DNA of 64,000 bases from Sarcocystis neurona. Lineage: Eukaryota > Apicomplexa > Conoidasida > Eucoccidiorida > Sarcocystidae. The notes under the pieces are model-generated. The model was not told where the DNA came from. It worked only from the letters and a program-made list of their open reading frames with translations, and ran no database searches. Location of the stretch: contig KL647293.1 of assembly GCA_000727475.1 (NCBI GenBank), positions 1,314,588 through 1,378,587 of the forward strand, read 5' to 3'. Every line of letters begins with the position of its first letter. Positions within the stretch are counted from its first letter, which is position 1. Shown piece by piece: positions 1 to 12,079 of the stretch. Made by a program: the position numbers and the translations under genes.

Positions 1-739
1 TTGGAGCGCTGTGTTGCGCTGTACCGGATAAACCGGCCAATATGATAGATGCTCAGTGTTATCCTTAGTCCGTACAACGTGCCGCCACAAGAGGCCCGTG
101 TTGGACAGACATATTTGGACGAATTTCCCTGTTGTAATAGGCGTGCAATAGTGCTGAAGTGGGTAAGCTCCTTCAATCGAGGCTTCAGGTTTGCGAAGAG
201 GGCACCCATTCGACGTGCGAGGGCACAATTTGCAATACGCGGGAGACAATACCGACGCTCGCCATGGGTCGATTGTTACAACCAGGCGAAACTTCAGTTG
301 CAGGGCCGTGCCTGTTCGCACGATCAAGTGCAAAAGCACGCCATCAGCGCATATTTCGCATAAGCATTAGAACAACTCGTTGAGTTCTTCGCCGTCATTC
401 ACAACTCAGAACCGACAAGTCAACACCAGGTGGGTGTATTACCCGTATCTGCCATCAACAGTGCCTTCAGTGTTGATGGCTGAAAATGGTCGATTCCTGG
501 TCGTTAAGCACACGCATACTAGGCAGTTGCAATACGCCCACCGCGCGTTGCTCCTTCTGAGCATTGTTGCGCCCACCATCGGCAGCTCATGTGCACACAG
601 TTTCCAGACACTCGAAGAGAGGACTTACCAGAGGGTATCTGCACAAAGTGCACAGGCGCTGGACGAAGAACCTTGGTAATGCTCGTCCCCGAGGACGGAG
701 CCTTCCTTCATCCTTTCACAAAGCTTTACGTCCCATCCT

Positions 740-2143
740 TCATGCGTGTGCGCCCCGCTCCTCGACCAGTTGTCGAAGGCGAAGGCGAATATTTTGGAAT
801 ATGTCGGAATGGAGAAGGGAGTCTGCAGCATTGTTGTTGTTAAAAATATTCCTGATAACGTGTCGTACATCCTCAGGCATAGAGCGGCACTGCTCCAGTA
901 CTGCCAAAACGTCGCCTACCCGTGGCGATGTCTCATAAATCGACACCTCTGATGCCTCAGCTGGACACCACAGACAGAGCAGGGCTCTGGCCAGATCCAT
1001 GGCGTTCGTCCGTTGATTATGACTTGGCCACCCTCCCGTACTTTCAGATACAGAAGAAGCTTGCGATTCTTGCCTACGAGGATCCTCATATGGCATGAAA
1101 AAGGCATTTCCGTGTTTATCAAGATGAATCTGAGATGAGTCGAACCGTTCTAAAGTGACGCCACGACGCGTGATGCGCCCTATGAGTAGTATCAACTGAA
1201 GCGTCAAATTATACCTAGCTATCTGTGCCATGTTCTTCGTTGCAGGGCACGAACTGCTATTGCTCTCCATCCTGAGCGCAAAACTAGACAAAGTGATAGC
1301 GGTCGATCTCCCGATAAGGATAAAATTCAAAATCGAGCCGTCTGGGAAGGAGATGTGAGGTTGCATGCTGGGATGCGTCAGAAGGTCGTGGGTGACCAAA
1401 AAACCAAAATTCCTTTCCACATCGCTTAAGGACTGAACGCCGAACACTGCTGGTAACTCCGTAGTTGCTTTTGTCGTCCTTAAAAGATCGACAGCACGGA
1501 ACCGGTGTAGCGTCATATCACTCTCCAGTGGCGTTATCCGGAAGCCGTACTGTTGTCCGTGCGAATCTACAAGAATCCACCTGAATCCCACATGCATAAA
1601 CCTGTACTGGTCGGTCGCCCCTGTTGCCGCAGATACCATAACCACCGGTTGACCGTCACGGATGATATCGTGATGTTTTGGATCTTCTTTCTCTTCGCCG
1701 GGTGAAAGTGACGATCTGAGTTGTTCTGAGAGATTGCGAGTGGCCAGTGTGACTTGCATCGCCACAAGGCCCCGACCCTCTACAATACTATTCTCATAGG
1801 GGGGCACTCCGTTTACCGACCCAACCTGTGTTCTAATAAAAGCATCTCGCAGGGACACCAGGTGACTGTACACCACCGAAGCAGGAAGGTTCTCCTCCCA
1901 TAGCAGCCCATCTGCAGTCGCACCACTCGGCGCAGAGTCTTCCGGAGACTGTGGCGGTGCAGAATCGTCTGCGCTTCCCCGAGTGCCTGCAGGAAAGGAT
2001 TCTCCCCCTTCATCATGCGCGCACGCAGCCTTACGTGGGATCAGCATGCAACCCACTAAGAGCAGCCACAAATACACCCATTTCATCGCCCGACGGTGCC
2101 AAGAGAGCACCCGGCTAACGCACGCATTCTTTGTTGAAAACAT
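740..2143 (-). CDS. Rhoptry-kinase-like secreted pseudokinase, copy 1 (intact, 467 aa)
   Basis: Single open frame from ATG at 2143 to TGA at 740. Residues about 20-42 form a hydrophobic signal segment (WVYLWLLLVGCML) ending near AACA; the second Met at residue 20 just before it is also a possible start and is conserved in copy 2. The C-terminal half resembles the coccidian ROP kinase family: a helix 'RYNLTLQLILLIGRI', then a region aligned with the catalytic loop (GVTLERFDSSQIHLD), then NAFFMPYED where DFG would lie, then a helix with LCLWCP and a C-terminal 'LLHSDIF' helix like the ROPK C-lobe. The catalytic Asp, the Lys and Asn of the loop, and the DFG Asp are all replaced, so the protein should be catalytically dead. 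ROPK proteins are normally secreted from rhoptries into the host cell; that destination is inferred here. No intron is needed. Family assignment is from remembered motif spacing, not a search. Confidence 0.7.
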   Translation of the reverse strand: MFSTKNACVSRVLSWHRRAMKWVYLWLLLVGCMLIPRKAACAHDEGGESFPAGTRGSADDSAPPQSPEDSAPSGATADGLLWEENLPASVVYSHLVSLRDAFIRTQVGSVNGVPPYENSIVEGRGLVAMQVTLATRNLSEQLRSSLSPGEEKEDPKHHDIIRDGQPVVMVSAATGATDQYRFMHVGFRWILVDSHGQQYGFRITPLESDMTLHRFRAVDLLRTTKATTELPAVFGVQSLSDVERNFGFLVTHDLLTHPSMQPHISFPDGSILNFILIGRSTAITLSSFALRMESNSSSCPATKNMAQIARYNLTLQLILLIGRITRRGVTLERFDSSQIHLDKHGNAFFMPYEDPRRQESQASSVSESTGGWPSHNQRTNAMDLARALLCLWCPAEASEVSIYETSPRVGDVLAVLEQCRSMPEDVRHVIRNIFNNNNAADSLLHSDIFQNIRLRLRQLVEERGAHA

Positions 2144-2784
2144 CTCAACTCCACCTGCGCAGCGGAACTGGCGTGACGGACACGCCCAGTAATACTACTG
2201 GCAAAGGACGCAAACCCGCTGCGATCAGCATTCCCCCAACAGGAGAGGGAGGAGCCGTCCGTCTCTCACCAGTGAACCTCGGCAACAACCACGCCTTACA
2301 TCACGAAGCAGGTTCACCGGTTGTTCCGATTGTACTTGTGCTGCGTGGAACATACCTGAAGGGTCAGAGCACCATAACCACGCAAGCTACCTTCGCCCTC
2401 ACAGCGTCTCATACTTCCGACTGGCGACAACGATGCAGTACAGCTTGCACTCGTTCCAGCTGCCCGGATGGTGCGGAGAGACGGTCTGTATCGTTATCCC
2501 ACCATTAGGCATGCGATATGCAGCCGCATGTCGCCGCGTCTCAAACCTGCGACCGGCACCGTCAGCTGCGCTGTATAGGCTGGAGAAAAGGGTGAAGGAG
2601 AGCAGCTCAATGTTCGTGTACTTCCCAGAGTGCTGCTGGTGACACAAAGCGTGTGGGATTTTCAGAGTTGGCATGGGCAATTTGTGGGGAGTGACGCGTC
2701 CGTTCGCAGACGCCCCGCGACGATTTTGCTGTTTGTACGACGACCACCGGAAGCGACGCAGTGTCCGCTTTGGTAGATGTCATA
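2144..2784. promoter_or_regulatory. Upstream region of pseudokinase copy 1
   Basis: Non-coding stretch immediately 5' of the gene. It has clear counterparts upstream of copy 2 (about 18,288-18,900) and copy 3 (about 29,640-30,350), so any promoter was duplicated along with the gene. No specific promoter motif can be named. Confidence 0.35.
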
Positions 2785-3495
2785 CGCGCGTATACTGTGG
2801 ATTGTGCAGATATTTCTTGTCCATGCCGCATCGAAGGGCATTGTACAAGAGCGATTGTTACACGTTCCCACCCGCCCACTTGTAGTTGCTGCGTTGCACG
2901 CGTGAGCATGTATGTCAGAGTGTTGTCACACGCCACCATGACAGCGAATACTCTGGTGGACAAACGTGTGTACAAGAAGGTCCCCCAACGAACGCATCTA
3001 TTCACATTGATTCCGGATGGTAATAGAGATTAATTACTAACGTAATCAGCCAAGAACAGGAGGCAAAGCCTCTGCGTCCGAGAACACATGCGCCAGGATT
3101 CTCTACCACCGTCGACCCGCTTCTGCAGCTACTTCGTATAGTGAGTGCCACACGACCCCCCACAGCAAACGATGACCGAAGACTTCCTGTTTACATTATA
3201 CCACTGACGCATCGTTCAAGGCAGGTACATGATGGGACTTCTCTGTCCTCGTCTTCTCCTCCAGTCCTTCTCAGTGGCTACGCATACAGTGTCACCTGCA
3301 CGTACAATGAAGGGATACGTAACACTGATATACGCCGGCATATATATATATATATATGTGTACCTACGTAACGCATACATTCGCAGGACTCCACAGGTAA
3401 ATCGTTTCAAGTCCATGCAGAAGTCTATTCCTTTTAAAAAACGAGATGCTTGGGATTTGTCTACACAGGAGGATACAGTTAGGTTCACAAAGAAG
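2785..3495. repeat. Young internal duplication, copy A
   Basis: About 710 bases, roughly 90% identical by eye to 8208-8915 in the same orientation. The shared string around 'ggaggcaaagcctctgcg' is identical in both. The position-equivalent sequence in units 2 (about 22,710-23,400) and 3 (about 32,090-32,720) matches copy B and is much more diverged, so copy A is the inserted one. It contains a short TA microsatellite (about 3339-3358). Confidence 0.75.
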
Positions 3496-3561
3496 CGGGC
3501 AGGTCACTTCTCAGAGCTGAACCGTGGTACGTACACAGATAACCCGCCCGACAACAGAGGT

Positions 3562-3995
3562 GTGTTGTGTTGCCACTCACGCGGTGGCGGGGCGCTATTC
3601 CATTGCAGGCGCAGAAACTTTGGGCGCTTTCAAACACATTGAAACTCCTTCGACAGCGTACAGGTCCCTCGAAACGTCAAGACTGACTGTGTCAAGTGCT
3701 GGTCCCGCAGGTACATAATCAGCCAATGATGAACAAGTTGAGGCAATAACCACATGAAGCTCTACGTACCACAGAGTGAAACTCTTCCTCGGTGGCGTAC
3801 AGGCCGATCCACCATTTAATGTTGAGTTTGTCAACTACTGATCTCCCACGTGGACAATCAGGCAAAGACGAATAGAGTGACGCAATAACCACGTGGCGTT
3901 CTATGTACTGCTGACAGCCGTGAAAAACGACGTCCCACAAAGTTGAAGCCCGTAGTACGGCATAGTCGAACTGACGACAGGAGACGGCTGGAGAA
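3562..3995. repeat. Block I: segment present inverted in unit 2
   Basis: The reverse complement of this block matches 20,690-21,055 in unit 2. Inside it a sub-unit of about 170 bases containing 'caataaccac' occurs twice (about 3740 and 3880). Unit 3 (about 30,660-30,800) carries it in the same orientation as unit 1, so the inversion is specific to unit 2. Confidence 0.65.
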
Positions 3996-6663
3996 GTAGA
4001 CACAAAGCTAAGAGTCGTACAGGAGCTGTGATGGGATTACGTGTGCTCGTGAAGAAACAGTGAACGATGACACGCCCTACGCATCGGTAACATTCAAGGT
4101 GACTGGCAGCTCGATGGCTTTGGAGAAAGGAGCTCTACATGAGAAGAGGAAACAATACATGGATTTCAAACTGAAGACAATGCAACACGCGTACATATAC
4201 GCATGTATACACCGTGCAGAAAAAGCCACACGAACAGGAATGAAAAATGAACGTGCCAATATATACATATGTACCTGTATACATATCTATACATACTATA
4301 GGTAAACAAAAATATGCCTATACATATATAGATATACACACATATATTATCATAAATATGTGTATATATATCGATACACACTATAGGTAAACTCGTGTAG
4401 GTGGTGTTCCGTCGACGGTAGTTCAGGTAGGCCAGTTGTCGCTCTTTGTTTTGACTAGTCGCTGTAATGGCTACGCGATGATTTTCAAACTTCTGTCAAT
4501 AAGCACGCGTCTTCGTTACACGTATGTCTACATCTGTATACATGTCATGTATGTTTTGATACGACCGTCCATACGTATTTACATGAGCCCTTGAACAGTG
4601 TAAAAATCGTGTGACTACTCTCATTGGATCAGCTCTCAGTGTAGACATACAGACAAGGGCAGCCCCGTAACACAATAACGGAGGGACAGGTTCATCTTGT
4701 GCGATGCGCACTGCATTTTACGTAGCCGCAATATCCATTCAGCATACACGCAACATGATTCAGTGAGACAGAACTGCCGCAGTAAAGACGCGAAACTCGT
4801 GGTTCCCACCCTTTTCCCCGCGACGCCGCTTCAGAGGAGCGACGTCAGTTTATTAATACTCTCAACATGAGTATGAAGAGTGACAGACCGAATCCTTTGA
4901 CCGACAAAAACCAGCGACGTCAGACTGATAGTATCTTCAACATGAGGATGAGAACCGACAGAGTCAATCCTGTGACGTACAAAAATGTCGCGGATTTACG
5001 TGAGACAACCTCTGTGACCGCGTGCTGCGAGCGTTATGAGACGACACATACGGCGTGCAGACTTGGAGAGCTGCAGGTTGTAACTTCTGTGTGGGACTCT
5101 CCAGCCTGTCCAGGTGCGAGAAAGAAAAGGTACCGGTCGGCATCGAAGAAATTGTGGCACGCTACAGGGTGCTGCGGTTTCTCCCGCTACTCTAGTTCAT
5201 AGGCGGAACCAATACGCGCATCTGTGAAGGTACGCATTTGCACGTGCCTGCTAGAGGAGGAGACAGCTGAAGTCAGAGTCTGTCGGTTCCGTCCTTTGCT
5301 CGATAACCAACGAGGCGGCATCACGCGAACAATCCAGATGGCAAAAACTTCGCCGTTCTCCACTTTTACGTACATAGCGACACACGTGCGTAGTTGCCAT
5401 GTTGTATGGGAAGGAAAACTGCAAAGTTTACTCGAACAGATTCGCCGCTGCTTCAAAATGAGTTTTCTTGAAACGGCAGTTCACCGCCCTCCGTGCCCTG
5501 GTCCAAGGCCCAGATTCTCAGCTTTGACGTCTGTGTAGGGAGTGCTGCACGTGCAAGGAAAAGCCACTGTAACCGTCCAAGATGGACTTGGCCAGCAAGG
5601 AGGGGAACAGTAACGCGTGGACACTCCATACGATTCGAGAATACATCCATAGCCAACCGCCCAGGAGTACCCTGTTCCTTCGTTCACACACGCTGCTCGT
5701 TACCTATGCAGACCTAATATATATATATATACATATATGTATATAGATATTCACATAATCGTGCTGCAACGCAAAACATACTCGACATCGTGTCTCGGAA
5801 CACATAAAATCTACAGGTATTAGTTGTTGGACTAGTGTTGTGGCAGTGGCAGCAGCCGCAGCATCACTGGTGTAGTATTGATACTTGCGGAAGAGGTAGA
5901 AAGATTAGTAATTTCGGCGATACGAGTGGTGGGACTGGCAGCCGTACAAGAGGTACTCACGTTGTTAACAGGAACTAGACTAGTGGGTCTAGAAGGGAGT
6001 TTCTGACAATAGTAAAGCGTCTCGCCGCATACAATTGGCAGCGGTTTATCCTGAAATAGGAAGTTTTTCTGGCACCAACGTGTTCACAAAAGTAAAGACG
6101 ACTATGTGGAATTGCTACCATGATTCTCCTGATATTACTATCCTTCTAGTTTCCTGGCAACTGCTGTGATATCCTCGGACTAAGAATACGTATCCTAACC
6201 GGGAAAACTCTCTTTCCAAAATTCGGAGTCTGTCAATACTGGCATGTTCCTACATCATACCCCGGTCTGTCGCCTCGAAATTAGGGTCTCCAGGCAAATC
6301 TCGACAGATGCGACACGCACACAGCTTCGCAAAGGCGATCCCGAACAGCTCGCGTATTGCTAGCGAATTTTTCGTGCGTCTGGCCGATAAGCTCCGCGAT
6401 ATCGTAAGGCGAATACTGCACAGGCGGTTTTGGCAATAGCTTTATTGCTGACGGCACACTTGGAAATTTACAATCTCTGGCCACCGTGGTTTTTGTGAAC
6501 CGCTCAACATAGATTCCCTGTGTAGCTGCACGGGGGTGGGAATATTTTAAATGGTATCTATCCGGTACCCACTGTTGTTGCTAAAACCCTGAAAGCAATG
6601 CGCCCTGACTGACACAAGCAGCTCGACCACCGCTGGTCGAGCGTTCGCTGTCGAGCGTCTCAA
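3996..6663. other. Non-coding spacer, unit 1
   Basis: No gene recognised. Holds block J (about 4010-4170, matching 20,376-20,545 in unit 2), TA/CA-rich microsatellite patches around 4255-4390 and 5718-5755, and sequence at about 5040-6170 that matches 19,420-20,340 and 21,055-21,200 of unit 2. Open frames here are short and not kept between units. Confidence 0.5.
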
Positions 6664-6998
6664 GCCTCTGAATACGTCTCTATGTCGAATTGTCTCGCAG
6701 CGCCTCACGTAATTGAGGTGAGATTTTCGAGCTTCTGAAAAAGTCCCCATGTCGAATTGTCTCCCAGCGCGTCACGTAATTGAGGCGCGCTTTTCGAGCT
6801 TCTGAAAAAGTCTCTATGTCGAAGTGTCTCGCAGCGCGTCACGTAATTGGGGCGAGCTTCTCGAGCTTCTGAAAAAGTCTCCATGTCGAATTGTCTCCCA
6901 GCGCGTCACATAATTGAGGCGAGCTTCTCGAGCTTCTGAAAAAGTCTCCATGTCGAATTGTCTCCCAGCGCCTCACGTAATTTTATTGTTGCGTCATT
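6664..6998. repeat. 67-bp minisatellite, five units
   Basis: Tandem array with an exact 67-base period; the 'gcttctgaaa'-type motif starts at 6664, 6731, 6798, 6865 and 6932. Each unit contains 'tgtctcccagcgcgtcacg' or a close variant. The period is not a multiple of three, so it is not a coding repeat. Unit 2 has a single copy at the equivalent place (about 21,710-21,775). Confidence 0.9.
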
Positions 6999-7062
6999 AA
7001 AATCGAGCTGTCCGTGCTCTTGTTGACTGTACTGTGGCGGTTGTTGCAGTTTTCTTCTTGAG

Positions 7063-7106
7063 TAGAGCCCTCCGGTCATAGGATTAGAGCCCTCCGGTCA
7101 TAGGAT
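7063..7106. repeat. 22-bp direct repeat, two copies
   Basis: The string 'agagccctccggtcatagga' with two further bases is present twice back to back. Unit 2 (about 21,845-21,870) has one related copy. Confidence 0.8.
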
Positions 7107-7756
7107 TTGACCTCAGTCGACAGTGTAACGAGATTACGACTGAACGCCCGAAAGACCAGTAGGCCCCGGAGACCGCGTACGAGGAAACACACGAAAATTT
7201 GCCTGAATTATTCAGACGTGAATAGACGTACATGCAGTACACCTGTTTCGCACAAGATGCAGGTTCAGATTCTTGCCGTCGACGACACCATCATCTATCT
7301 TGTAGAGCTGCAGAGATATACGAACCGGCCGTTCTCTTGCTTCCAAGGCCAATAAACGATGGACGATTTAGGTGAATACGCAGGAGACTCTGCACGTGAC
7401 CGCTTACGAAGAATACAGACGTATATGTGTATACATATATATATTTGCTTACGATCAGGATTTCAACGCATGCACATACGAGGCCTACGCGCATACGCAT
7501 TTACATAAGCAGGCGCACACGTACATTCACGAATAAAGTCAACAGCGCAATTCTTACAGGCTAAAACTACTGAGTTGATGTCGCTCCGTAGCAAAAATGT
7601 CTACGGAAGGATAGGCCTTGCCAGTGCAACACATTTTCCTACAACACCGTGATCTTTTCCCTGACCCACACAGACTCAACGAAGGCTGATTCCAGCAACC
7701 GCATCTGACTCCCCCCTATCCATCCTCACACTAAACATTCAGTACGGTGATTCACT
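7107..7756. other. Conserved non-coding stretch, unit 1
   Basis: Matches unit 2 at 21,869-22,510. An open frame is shared for about 50 codons from 7107 but starts at TTG and its end is not conserved, so I do not call a gene. A short TA-rich patch lies at about 7420-7445. Confidence 0.4.
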
Positions 7757-7985
7757 GCGAGGACCAGGACTCCTACAAATACATACGCATGAATTCACTA
7801 CGGCGCGCTTGAATTGAAAAAGGCGATACCTGTTTACCACAAAGTGGACGTAAAAACGGACAACCACATTCTTTATACAATGCATTTCACACGGGTGGAC
7901 ATACTGTCAGACGTCTCACAACTTTGCTCGTACGCACTTCTTCAGAAAGAGTGCTTTACGGCAGACGCCCACCTACACCCACCCA
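7757..7985. repeat. Block K: segment present inverted and relocated in unit 2
   Basis: The reverse complement matches 19,150-19,382 in unit 2; 'catactgtcagacgtctcac' is shared exactly once unit 2 is reverse-complemented. It is missing from the collinear place in unit 2 (about 22,500). Unit 3 keeps a related forward copy at about 31,715-31,790. Confidence 0.7.
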
Positions 7986-8207
7986 CACACCTGATGGGGT
8001 CCAGTTTTACTCATACTGACGTTGGCTACTCTCGCTCGTCCACATGTAGTAACAGGTAACGCGAGAAGCCTACCAACGCATGCGTGACTATCCAGTGCAG
8101 GCTTGCAGCATACCTGTCACATTGTACGGAGGTGTAAAATATAGCGTTACACCTGTGTTTGTATGTGTGCACAGACTGTGCCGGGTAGGACACCTCTGTG
8201 TGCAGGG

Positions 8208-8915
8208 ATGCATACTCGCGTATACTGTGAATTGTGCCGATGTTTCTCGTCGATGTCGCGACAAAGGTCATTGTACAAAAGCGATTGTTACAAGTTCCCA
8301 CCCGCCCACTTGTAGTTGCTCCGTTGCAGGCGTAAGCGCGTATGTCAGAGTGTTGTCACACGCTACCATGACAGGGAATATTCTGCTGGACAAACGTGTG
8401 TACGTGAAGGTCCCCCAACGAACGCATCTGTTCACATTGATTCCGGATGGTAGTAGAAATTAATGATTAACGTTATCAGCCAAGAACAGGAGGCAAAGCC
8501 TCTGCGTCCGAGAACACATGCGCCAGGGTTCTCTACGATCGTCGACCCGCTTCTGCAGCTGATTCGTGTAGTGAGTGCCACACGACCTCCCACAGCAAAC
8601 GATGACGGAAGATTTCCTCTTCACATTATACCACTGACCGTCGTTCAAAGCAGATACATGAGGGGACTTCTCTGTCCTCGTCTTCTCTTCCGTTCCTTCT
8701 CAGTGGCTACGCATACAGTTTCACCTGCACGTACAATGAAGGGGTATGTAACACTGATATACACCGGTACATACATATATATGTACCTACGTAACGCATA
8801 TATTCGCAGGACTCCACAGATAAATCTTTTCAAGTCCATACAGAAGTTTTATTCCTTTCGAAAAACAGAAGCTTGGGATTTGACTCCACAGGAAGTTCCA
8901 TCTAGGTTCACAAAG
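8208..8915. repeat. Young internal duplication, copy B
   Basis: Partner of 2785-3495. This copy sits at the position collinear with units 2 and 3 and is therefore the likely donor. Confidence 0.75.
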
Positions 8916-11900
8916 AAGTGTATCCCGCTCAGTAAACGAGATGGTTGGGATTTGTCAATACACGTAGACACGCCTAAGTCCATGTAGAGGTTTACTCCCC
9001 TCAACAAACGTGAAAGTGTGGATCTGCATAATATTGTAGGACAGACACCGCCTCATATGCGCATACGCACATGCATAAGAAATGCTTTTACAGGGTTTCT
9101 AGGTTCCACTGCAACACGCACACTCCTGTGTAAATACGTCTGCTTAATGCATACCCTCATCACATGAAATCCACAAAACTGTAGATAGAATATACCTATA
9201 TGCGATATTGAACTGCGGTAGAAGCGCCACGACACTCTGCCTATCCTCCTACCCGGCGCATAACAACGATTCCTTCTTTAAGCTTCCGTTTGTCATTACT
9301 GGGGTGTACACATAAAAGCATAGACACGCGTAAGTTCGTATAGTCTTGACGTACGTGCGTAGCCACGCCGAACCACAGATGCACGTGTTTGCTGGAGTGA
9401 GTATCACACACCGATATATAGAGAACCGTAGTATGCACATGTTCATACACACCTTTAGAGTATATCGGCACACTTGACGCAGGCCCCAAAAATATTACCC
9501 ATAAACATGGAGGTGATTACCGTCAGACAAATGCCCCAGGAGACTCAGAGGACACTGGGGACAAAAACTATCAGCATGTGCTGTTTTTTTTTCTGTCATC
9601 GTGTCACCATATTCACTCGGCAGGTCTACATACTCTTCAGGCAAGGAAAAGGCACGAGCAGAACGGTGAATGCCTCTGTTTAGAGAGAAGGTAACCATAC
9701 CAGATTACGCTGTCCCTGCCGGTAAAAAATTTCTACACCTCCACATGCGCACGTACAATATATGCAGGCAAATCTGCATCATAGTAACGCACTCAGTCCT
9801 GTCCGTAGATGCACGACCAAATGCCACACCGGACCGGATGCATCACATGTGCATACGTATACATATATATATATATATATATATATATGGACGCACCTGT
9901 ACATATAAATGTACGCAACGGAAGAAGAGAAACGTTATTTCATGTAACTGTGACAATATTATTGATCGTCACGTGCGACCGGAGAATGCAGTCACCAGAA
10001 GGGTGAATAGCTCCAGTATGAGCCGATGCGATTTTCACCTGCTATGCCTTTCCCCTTTGTATTCAGGAAATACGGTTTACGCAGCACCGAACGAGTGCAT
10101 CGACGTGAATCCACCACTTTGATACCAGGATGCTTCTCTATGCACATAGCACATGTATTCGTGTAGGAGTACGCACCTGTACGCACACACATATATGTAA
10201 ACACGCGAAGAATAAACATATATATATGTATATATATATTTATGTATATATCTATAAGTAGATAAAGGCGCACATACTGTTGTGCCCGTAGCTATGCACA
10301 ACTGTGGACGAGGAGAACTGTCGGCGACGAACGGATGTAGCAGCTATTCACGTAGGTGCGAATTTACAGAGCATCAACATGATCATTTCCTGCAAAGTAG
10401 CCCCAAATGCAGCCCAGACAACAGCAGCACAAGCAGGGCTGAGACACCTGTACACTTACAAACATTACTCTGTGTGAGTGCCTGGGGTGTGCGTCTACAT
10501 ACATATTGTACGAATATATTGGAGAGACGACGGTATAATACAACGGCGGCATTCAATTTTGAAAATGAAGGCCGAACTCCACAGGAGAGATTCTATGCGT
10601 GAACTACACCCGTGATACGAGAGACGGCTCAAGCTTCTCTTCAAGGCAAACATTTGAAATTGAAAATATGTGTAACGGCTGCGTCCTGCTGAACGAAAGG
10701 TCTCAGACGCAATGCTACCGCCCACTTAATGATGAACCACGAGTTACAGAGGCTGGAACGTCAGCAGATCGAGAGTCCACGGAACAAAATGTGAGAGGGA
10801 CACCCTGGAAAATGGAGAGAGAGTCGCAGCGACTCCAGCAAGCTACCCATGAGTCTCTCTCGTGTAGTGCATTTCACTTCGGAGAATGACTGCATTCTGG
10901 CTTTGGTGCTGCCACTGCTGCTGGCGCAGACGTGAAGACCGCTTCCCCGATGAAGAAAGATCTTTTCTAATCACCCTGTAGAGCACGCACGTTCTGTCCA
11001 ACAAAACATTGCGAGAGATGCGCTGTTTACCCTTCCTTAACCGCTTCTTCGTTTGAGAACATCAGATACCCAATTCATCGATGAGGATGCCTGTTCGCAC
11101 ATGATAATTGATAATCTTACGAATTCACACACACGTGTATATACTCGTTCACAACCTTGGTTTCTACACCGACACACACGCGAAAAAAAAATCTGTATGT
11201 GTGTACATATGTATATGCACCCACGCACACGCTCGTGTACGAAGACAAAGCGTCAATGCAGATAGCACCTCATCCGAATGCACACACATATCGACATATC
11301 TCTGCATACATACGCTCATGCAAAGCAACACATATGTACGAGAAGGGGACCGCTGTTGCTGCTGTAGCCGTTGGCCTGCACGCCCAGAAAGAAGCCGTGC
11401 TGCCATACTTCCCCTGCAGCATCTCACAAGCAGGTGCTCTCCTCAGACTGACTCACGCACCAGTGCTGCATGCTCGCCCGACCGCAGGGTTCTGCTTGTA
11501 TCTTGAGGAAATGCAGAGAGAGGAATTACTAAATTCGCTATGAGATCAAACTGCCTTCCTCCGCAATGCCGCTTCCTCCGCTTGTCGCCTCGCTGGTGCT
11601 CGTTACTGCTCTGCAGCCGCACCACTTCTATGTACCCCGGCAAACAACAGTCGGAAGCTCTCTTCGCGTAGACACATACTTATGCACCTAGTATACATGT
11701 ACAAATAAATCCACATTTAAAGAGTCCAGCCACATACATCGGTCTACGTATAGTATGTATGCACGTGCGCGTAAATACGTGTACATCCACAGAAATGTAT
11801 GCGAGAAGATCGGCCGTCACCTTAACTGCTTGGGCTTCCCTTTCCATGTGAGCCTGCCCGACGTAACACTCCACTGACCTCAGAGCAGCCGATGGGCGTA

Positions 11901-12079
11901 AGCGTGCCCGAAAAAACACTTCATTAACCTTAGAGCAGCTGCTGGGTGCACAGAACGAGATCCACAGAGCAGTCCACTCCGAGTTGCGAAGGAAACAAGG
12001 GGAAGACCAAGGCAAGAAAAACAGTCCTCCTTCAAAGAACCGAATTGAGATACACACCAAAAGGCGATAAATCACGAGC
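8916..12079. other. Non-coding spacer, unit 1
   Basis: No gene recognised. Contains a long (TA)n microsatellite at about 9862-9889, another at about 10,218-10,255, and a stretch (about 10,590-11,950) that matches unit 3 at about 34,290-35,490 but is missing from unit 2. Open frames are short and rich in Tyr-Ile or Cys-Val repeats made by the microsatellites. Confidence 0.5.
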
